Assembly (NCBI RefSeq): GCF_901709675.1
Contig: NC_051100.1
Coordinates: 7,722,786 to 7,786,785 of the forward strand
DNA length: 64,000 bases
Direction: 5' to 3'
Origin: Syngnathus acus
Taxonomy: Eukaryota; Chordata; Actinopteri; Syngnathiformes; Syngnathidae
The position numbers were made by a program, and so were the translations under genes. Shown piece by piece: positions 47,835-64,000 of the stretch. The first letter of the stretch is position 1, and each line of letters starts with the position of its first letter. The notes under the pieces were generated by a model that was not told the origin of the DNA, ran no database searches, and was given only the letters and a program-made list of their open reading frames with translations.

Positions 47835-49240
47835 AAACTCAAGTTTTGTGGCACATCTTTTAAGAAAATTATACATATCATCCATTCTGTCGCGACAATC
47901 ATAATCAGGCCATGATGAGGAAAAAAAAAATTATCAATCTAACAGCACTTATTTATTAGTAAATTATACCATTTCAGACACAACAGATTGATCCATCTAA
48001 TTATGCTGTAGGAAATAGCTCGTTCTGGCAGTTAAAGGGTTTGCTGGGAAGAAAGTGGGTGTTCAAGGGAAAAAAATCACTTGGGAAATCATTTCCTAAC
48101 ACCAGAGAAAACAAGTGTGAGGGAAGTTAAATGCCCGTTGGCGTTTAAGACAAAATATAGTGGAGGTAGTTTGCAGATAATTAGGTACATGTTTACAATT
48201 GGGGATATGCACAAGTATAAATTCATGGATGGACAGACGAATGTTTTTTTTTTAAAAGGAAAAAGTACACAAAGTACTAAAATGCATTGGACAGATGAAG
48301 TTCGCATCGTCTGCTTTGACCCTCGTAAAATAGATTCATAATGCAGCGTGACATCCAAAAATGGGAGACGCAAAGGCTCTTCAGGTTGAAGAAAAAAAAA
48401 CAACCCTCCACAATGCTTTTGCCTTTCGTCAAAAATATATCCTGAAGGCTTTGGTCATATTCCAAACTGTTGATGAAGGCCATATGAGCAAAACTACACA
48501 CATGAGTTAAAACAAGGAACCGCCACTGATTAATTACTGCAAATACCACATAAAGTGTTGCATTCAATGCACATAAACGTTATGCGTACTTTGGAACCAT
48601 TTCTCTGAGAAGCAAAAGTCAGCAAGCACTGAGGACATAAACCTGTTAGTGTTAAGTCTTTAAATCTTGCTCCATGTGTTATTCTACTGTCAGGCTGGAG
48701 AGGAGCGCAACACGCAGCGCTAACACACACACACACCCTCTGGGAGGTGCACTCTACCCCCCTATGCCAAATAAATCTACAGTCCCCCAACATGGGTAGG
48801 GATTCATTCCATGCACTCTTGTTCACACATTAAGGGCACACATTAAAATGAAGATAGACAGTTTGGCAATTCACTACTCCTGTGAGCATTGTGCGGTCAA
48901 TCAAAGGAGCTTCCCTGGTCATTACAAAACTTCAGTACCATGCTGTGCAAGCGCTAAATGTTCCAATTCGGGAAATGTTTTGTTATGTTTTGCCTGTATC
49001 ACACTCAAATGTAAATGCAAACACGTCAGTGATGTCTCAGAACAGCTCTCATATGTTTGAGACAAATCAGTCAAGAAATCTGTCATCTCTGCATAAATTA
49101 GTTTGCAGAACAAAAGGCAGAATTTTTCAAGAGAATTCAGAGTTCAAGCAAAGTGTGGAGAGTCTCTGTACAGTCGTGTGTGTAGTGGCCGTCAGGAATT
49201 TTACAAGATTCCTGAATAAACGGTTCATTTCAGGGCCACC

Positions 49241-49263
49241 CCACCACCACCACCACCACCACC
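49241..49263. repeat. (CCA)n microsatellite
   Basis: Pure CCA units. The histidine or proline runs in translations across it are artefacts. Confidence 0.9.
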
Positions 49264-49691
49264 CTGTCGACAATTATGTTTCGATTGCATGATGTTACAG
49301 TAGCTGCTATAGGTCTGTGTAGGTTTATCATTTTCATTACATTTTTTTATCACTAAAATAATAATACCAATAACTGTGATCACTTTGGTCACTGTCATTG
49401 TGATGTTTCATTTTCTTACCATTTCATTATTAGTACCCTTGTAAAGTTAAAATAACGCTCGTATAGTGCAGACTATTGAAAATGGGTTAAATATCAGAAG
49501 CTCTTTAATTCAAATAAATATAATGTAGAATGGAATGTTGGCCAATGTACGTAGATCATTCAGCACTGCACAGCAAGATCCCTGAGACTCTTCAGATGTC
49601 TTTGTTTAACAAATATAGGTTTAATGATTTGCCATCAAACCTACTGTTAAGCATTGGAGTATGATGCTGACCGCAAAAAGAGTTGGAATGG

Positions 49692-49719
49692 TGCACTCCA
49701 TCGTGTGCGATGGAGTGCA
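49692..49719. repeat. Perfect hairpin, 12-bp stem and 4-base loop
   Basis: The arm TGCACTCCATCG, loop TGTG, then the exact reverse complement CGATGGAGTGCA. It lies about 240 bases before the Tc1-like relic and could belong to the same old element. Confidence 0.9.
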
Positions 49720-49929
49720 GGATCACTAGAAAGGTGAATCACCATCATCCCAAAACAAACAAGTGCTTGCAGAGCTACTGATTAAGCGGAATTGAGAAAA
49801 CAAAACTTACAGGACCATTTGCACCGAGGCTGAAATTCCAGCATATTATTCTGCTGCTACAGACAATCCTGAGTGAGAACTTTAGTGCTCATAATAGAAT
49901 TTATATCTCAGACTGGGGAATCGGCTCAC

Positions 49930-50085
49930 ATTTCAACAAGACCATAAACTCAAGCAGCGTGCCAAGAAAATACAAGCACTGCTTGGGAAAACACTGACAG
50001 TCCAGAAGCAAGATATTACTTGACTCTGGAGATGTCTGAAAATGTACAAGCACTTACACTTGCCACTCATCTGTTTTCTGTGTAC
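49930..50085 (+). mobile_element. Tc1/mariner-like transposase relic
   Basis: One frame reads FQQDHKLKQRAKKIQALLGK, which resembles the Tc1 catalytic-domain stretch FQQDNDPKHTAK. After a stop codon the DNA continues CTCTGGAGATGTCTGAAAAT, resembling the Tc1 sequence after the third catalytic acid (TCTGGAGAGATCTGAAAATG). It has frameshifts, stops and a missing intervening segment, so it is long dead. No terminal inverted repeats were identified. Confidence 0.6.
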
Positions 50086-51166
50086 TTCAATGAAAACATT
50101 CCAAATGTCTGGAAACATTGAAGCAAGTCTCTAAGATAAAACCACGGTACATAATATCATCTCTATCCCTTGGTTTAAAAATGCTGAATTGAGACAAAGA
50201 TGGAGGGAAAACAGATGATAAGTTTACATTCCCCGTTGCATCTCGACCTTACAGTCACAACATTGTAAGCGTGTATCACCTTTTTTCACAACATGAGTGA
50301 TTCATCAGACGTTTATTTTGACCCATTCTGACTCCTGTGTGGGTGGCTTTGGAAAAACAATGATCTAAAACAAAAACATGGTCTGCACATGAAGATCTTT
50401 CTGTGATAAAGCTAAAGCTCTTGCCAGAGAAAAAAGGGTTTCGCTTTATTTAGCATGTCCAGCGTTTTCATAACATGCTTTAAATCTTGCAACATTTCTC
50501 AACCCTAGATTGCTAAAAAGCCTGTTTCCTTTATACAACCCCCTAATGCAAAGCCAAGAAGATGTTTTAATTAAACCCGCAATTTATTATTGCAAAACCT
50601 TGGGAACAAACTTCCTGAGGCCCACAACTTCTTGGAACCATTCACATTTATATCATCATTGAAGTGTTGTCTTTTCAAAAGCTTCCCATTATACTAAAAA
50701 GCTAGAAGTCATTTTCCTTCTGATTTACTTGATTTCAACGTTTTATTTTTTATTAGCAAAGACCCTTTTTTTTGCTTTCATCTATAGTTAGAAATATGGA
50801 ATTTTGAGGTTTTAATTGCTTTTATATCACTAGTTGGGTCTTCAAAAGTTATGCATGCCCACCCATCAGGTTCTGAAAATGTGTCCATGAGAGGTAATAC
50901 TGCATTGTTACTTGTGTAACAGTGTGGCTCACTTATTTATTGCTGACTTGTATTTTCCCATGAAGGGGCACATTGAGGTCACACATGGCATCGACAACCA
51001 CTATTTTGGGCTCATGTCAAGAGTGGTCATATTTTCCACAAACAGAGATTCCATCACATTAAAATAAGAACCATAAAGACCTACTAAGTAAGAGTCATTT
51101 GTCTATTTTTTAATCATCTCTCAGCCTTCTGTCAGTCAACTCCTAACCGAATTACAAAACAGTTTT

Positions 51167-51224
51167 ATGGCGCCATCTGTCGGGCAAAAAAGAAGCAAAA
51201 TCCACAACGCCGGTAGAGGGCGCT
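51167..51224. promoter_or_regulatory. Pair of divergent CTCF-like motifs upstream of ercc6
   Basis: GCGCCATCTGTC (51170-51181, motif on the minus strand) and CCGGTAGAGGGCGCT (51210-51224, motif on the plus strand) both fit the CTCF core reasonably well. They lie about 200-300 bases upstream of the ercc6 first exon, and the divergent arrangement resembles a boundary. Motif matches only; occupancy is unknown. Confidence 0.4.
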
Positions 51225-51439
51225 CTTGCACAAGTCAAGGGTGACATGCCATTCTCCAGCACCAGAAAAAGCTTTTGCGGCACGCCGATGTTGTGTAACT
51301 GCACGTTTTGTAAGTACGGTATTATTTGTCTCTTGCGTGGCATATTTGCCGTCCGGCTATTTAAACATTCTTAGCAAGTTCGTCTCTTTTGCGGTACATT
51401 CTTTGTCAGTCGTTCCCTTGCTCCCTTGGACAGCTGAGA

Positions 51440-51631
51440 AGTAGCGTAAGCGTAGCCGGCCGGCTAGCCGAGCTCATGTAAACAATGGACTGGTGTGATC
51501 GTGACACGCATGCTACACTGCCAGGTTTGATTAAATTGCTGTTTTCGTTTGGAAGAAGTGTATTTAACGTTTTGTGAGGCATGCGTTGATTACTGCATCG
51601 AAGAAGGGAAAACCATTGCATACGTGGACAG
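51440..51631 (+). other. ercc6: ercc6 5' non-coding exon (3' end defined, 5' end approximate)
   Basis: A strong donor (GGACAG then GTAGGC at 51632) and an acceptor (TTGTTGCAG ending at 51779), 10 bases before the ercc6 start codon, define a 148-base intron in the 5' UTR. The exon start is not determinable; the CpG-containing block around 51440-51475 (GCCGGCCGGCTAGCCGAGC) is the likely TATA-less promoter or first transcribed region. Confidence 0.6.
51485..51577 (+). CDS. Candidate upstream ORF in the ercc6 5' leader, 30 codons
   Basis: AACAATGGAC is a good initiation context (A at -3, G at +4). The frame ends TGA at 51575-51577, entirely within the non-coding first exon, starts MDWCDRDTHA and resembles nothing I know. 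If transcription starts upstream of 51485, it would be scanned before the main ATG and could dampen ercc6 translation. Inference only. Confidence 0.3.
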   Translation: MDWCDRDTHATLPGLIKLLFSFGRSVFNVL

Positions 51632-51789
51632 GTAGGCGTCAGATCGCTTGCTCACTAAGGTCTGTTACGTGTTTTGAAGCCTGATATCACAATAATGTTA
51701 TGAAAGCAAAAACAGTAGCTGCGTTTTCAGAGCGTCATTAAAAGGTGGTAAATTGTCTGTCTATTGTAAGTTGTTGCAGCCACATCACC

Positions 51790-62993
<11,204 letters not shown>

Positions 62994-63374
62994 AAGTCCA
63001 GACAACCGCAACCTCCTCAGATATTTCCGTACTGTGGAACTTCTAAAGGGGAACATAGTGTACTTTTGTCTTGTCTTTTCTTAACTCTGTCATACCTCAA
63101 CGTCATCCACTTGTTTATCACAGACTTTTTCTATGGAATTTGGAATGCAACAAACAAGTAAGACATAATCTCAGACAATTGTTTTTGACTCCGGTGCTTG
63201 TTTGTGGTAATTCTTTCATTTATTTATCTGCTGGTTTCTACTTGAATTTATACTTTTGATACAGTCTGTTTACTCATGTGCACTGCAGTCATTACCTCAG
63301 ATTATCTGAATATTGGTGAAAATATGCTATTCGAGTCAAGTGTCAAAAGTTTGTAAAAAAATGGAATGTGCAAT

Positions 63375-63380
63375 AATAAA
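63375..63380 (+). terminator. ercc6: Poly(A) signal of ercc6
   Basis: AATAAA lies 382 bases after the stop codon, within AATAATAAAACTTTT, followed by a TG-rich stretch (about 63393-63418). This gives a 3' UTR of about 400 bases. Confidence 0.7.
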
Positions 63381-63450
63381 ACTTTTAAATAAGATGTCTT
63401 AATTGCTCATGGTTTGCATATATACGCCCTAAATATTTTTTCCAATATAG

Positions 63451-63820
63451 TTACTGCAATTTTCCACATTGGATTGCTGGGTTTGAAATTTACTTTTAAT
63501 GTTATTATTTTTAAATAAACATTTATGTTTAAAACATGTTCTTGTGTTTTATTCCTTGTTTTTTATAATCGCCAATTAAAACATAAAAATCAGACATTTG
63601 GTTAACTGCTTTATTTGACAATGTGTATGTATATCTACTGCAATTTCACATTAGATTGCTGGTTTGAAATTTACTTTTATTATTATTTTAATAAACATTA
63701 AAAACCTGTTAAAACTTGTCTGGTGTTTTATTCCTTGTTTTTATTTTTTTGGGCATGAAAACAAAAATTTGACATTTGGTTACACTGCTTTATATGACGA
63801 TATGTATGTGTTTTTACGTT
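63451..63820. repeat. Two-copy tandem duplication, unit about 185 bp
   Basis: Unit 1 (63451-63635) and unit 2 (63636-63820) share TTGCTGG(G)TTTGAAATTTAC, AATAAACAT, GTGTTTTATTCCTTGTTTTT, GACATTTGGTTA and CTGCTTTAT in the same order, with scattered differences. Each unit carries an AATAAA, so they could act as extra ercc6 poly(A) sites. Confidence 0.85.
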
Positions 63821-63906
63821 GTGTAATATGTGTTGGTGTCCCCCAAAATAAAAGAGCAAGTAGTCAAATACCACATTCTTGCACGTACAAAAAATGCATA
63901 AAGTTA

Positions 63907-63939
63907 TTAGGTACACCTTGAAAATGGTGGTGTACCTAA
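63907..63939. repeat. Perfect 11-bp inverted repeat, possible transposon terminus or LINE tail
   Basis: TTAGGTACACC and its exact reverse complement GGTGTACCTAA, separated by 11 bases. GGTGTACCTAA followed by GTGTCCGG resembles a 3'-end sequence often seen in fish L2-like repeats; the family assignment is tentative. Confidence 0.55.
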
Positions 63940-63953
63940 AGGAGTGTCCGGTG

Positions 63954-63978
63954 TGACGTCACAGATCAAACAGCCAAT
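63954..63978. promoter_or_regulatory. CRE (TGACGTCA) and CCAAT box at the right edge
   Basis: A perfect palindromic CRE (63954-63961) lies 12 bases before a CCAAT box (63974-63978, AGCCAATCAG). This pairing is typical of core promoters, so a gene may begin just outside the window; its direction is unknown. The spacing to the repeat just upstream means it could instead be chance. Confidence 0.35.
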
Positions 63979-64000
63979 CAGAAAGTGGGGTGCGTGAGGG

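Larger units (their letters stand above)
33151..51400. other. About 18 kb between cxcl12 and ercc6 without a recognised gene
   Basis: I found no exon with recognisable protein similarity on either strand. The region holds several degraded repeats (39.2, 41.5, 42.2 and 43.2 kb), CA, TTTTA and CCA microsatellites, a Tc1-like transposase relic (49.9 kb), a 12-bp-stem hairpin (49.69 kb), and a less AT-rich, low-repeat block at about 35.39-35.92 kb that could be regulatory. Distant cxcl12 enhancers are a plausible content. Confidence 0.5.

Noticed and set aside
48081-48341. 86-codon ORF with a WTDE stretch suggesting a transposase
   Set aside because: Only four residues resemble the Tc1 WSDE motif; the surrounding residues do not fit and no terminal repeats were seen.
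48882-49292. 136-codon ORF ending in a histidine run
   Set aside because: The histidines are the CCA microsatellite and the remainder has no known similarity.

Overview
This is a stretch of a vertebrate nuclear genome, almost certainly a ray-finned (teleost, probably percomorph) fish. The evidence is split genes with GT-AG introns (some as short as 74-95 bases), fish-like versions of CXCL12, TMEM72, RASSF4 and ERCC6, a hAT element and a Tc1-like relic, and degraded copies of an interspersed repeat I recognise from many teleost genomes. Small ORFs outside the genes below look like chance.

Layout. 1-1939: first two coding exons of rassf4 (minus strand; the rest lies off the left edge). 2.9-4.55 kb: a complete four-exon CXC chemokine (plus) with TATA box, consensus NF-kB site, AU-rich 3' end and poly(A) signal. 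5.46-6.14 kb: an internally deleted hAT transposon with exact 8-bp target-site duplications. 9.0-12.2 kb: complete five-exon tmem72 (minus). 12.2-28.1 kb: about 16 kb with no supported gene. 28.2-33.15 kb: complete four-exon cxcl12, closest to the cxcl12a type (plus). 33.2-51.4 kb: about 18 kb without a supported gene, holding repeat fragments and a Tc1-like relic. 51.4-63.4 kb: ercc6 (Cockayne syndrome B protein), 21 coding exons plus at least one 5' non-coding exon (plus). 63.4-64 kb: a tandem duplication, a hairpin, and CRE and CCAAT motifs at the edge.

The order and relative orientation rassf4-tmem72-cxcl12 match human 10q11.21, and ERCC6 lies at human 10q11.23, so the window is a compacted version of a conserved vertebrate block. 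What differs is the extra CXC chemokine between rassf4 and tmem72. Its first three coding segments have exactly the same lengths (67, 118 and 84 nt) and phases as those of cxcl12.

The most notable anomaly is in ercc6. Every exon joins in frame over 1386 codons, but two compensating shifts about 40 bases apart in exon 5 leave two in-frame TGA codons. They would truncate the protein at 412 residues, before the ATPase domain. All other exons look intact, so this is an assembly error, a recent null allele, or an annotation trap. I found no previously undescribed multi-gene system; the window is ordinary vertebrate chromosome with several points worth checking.
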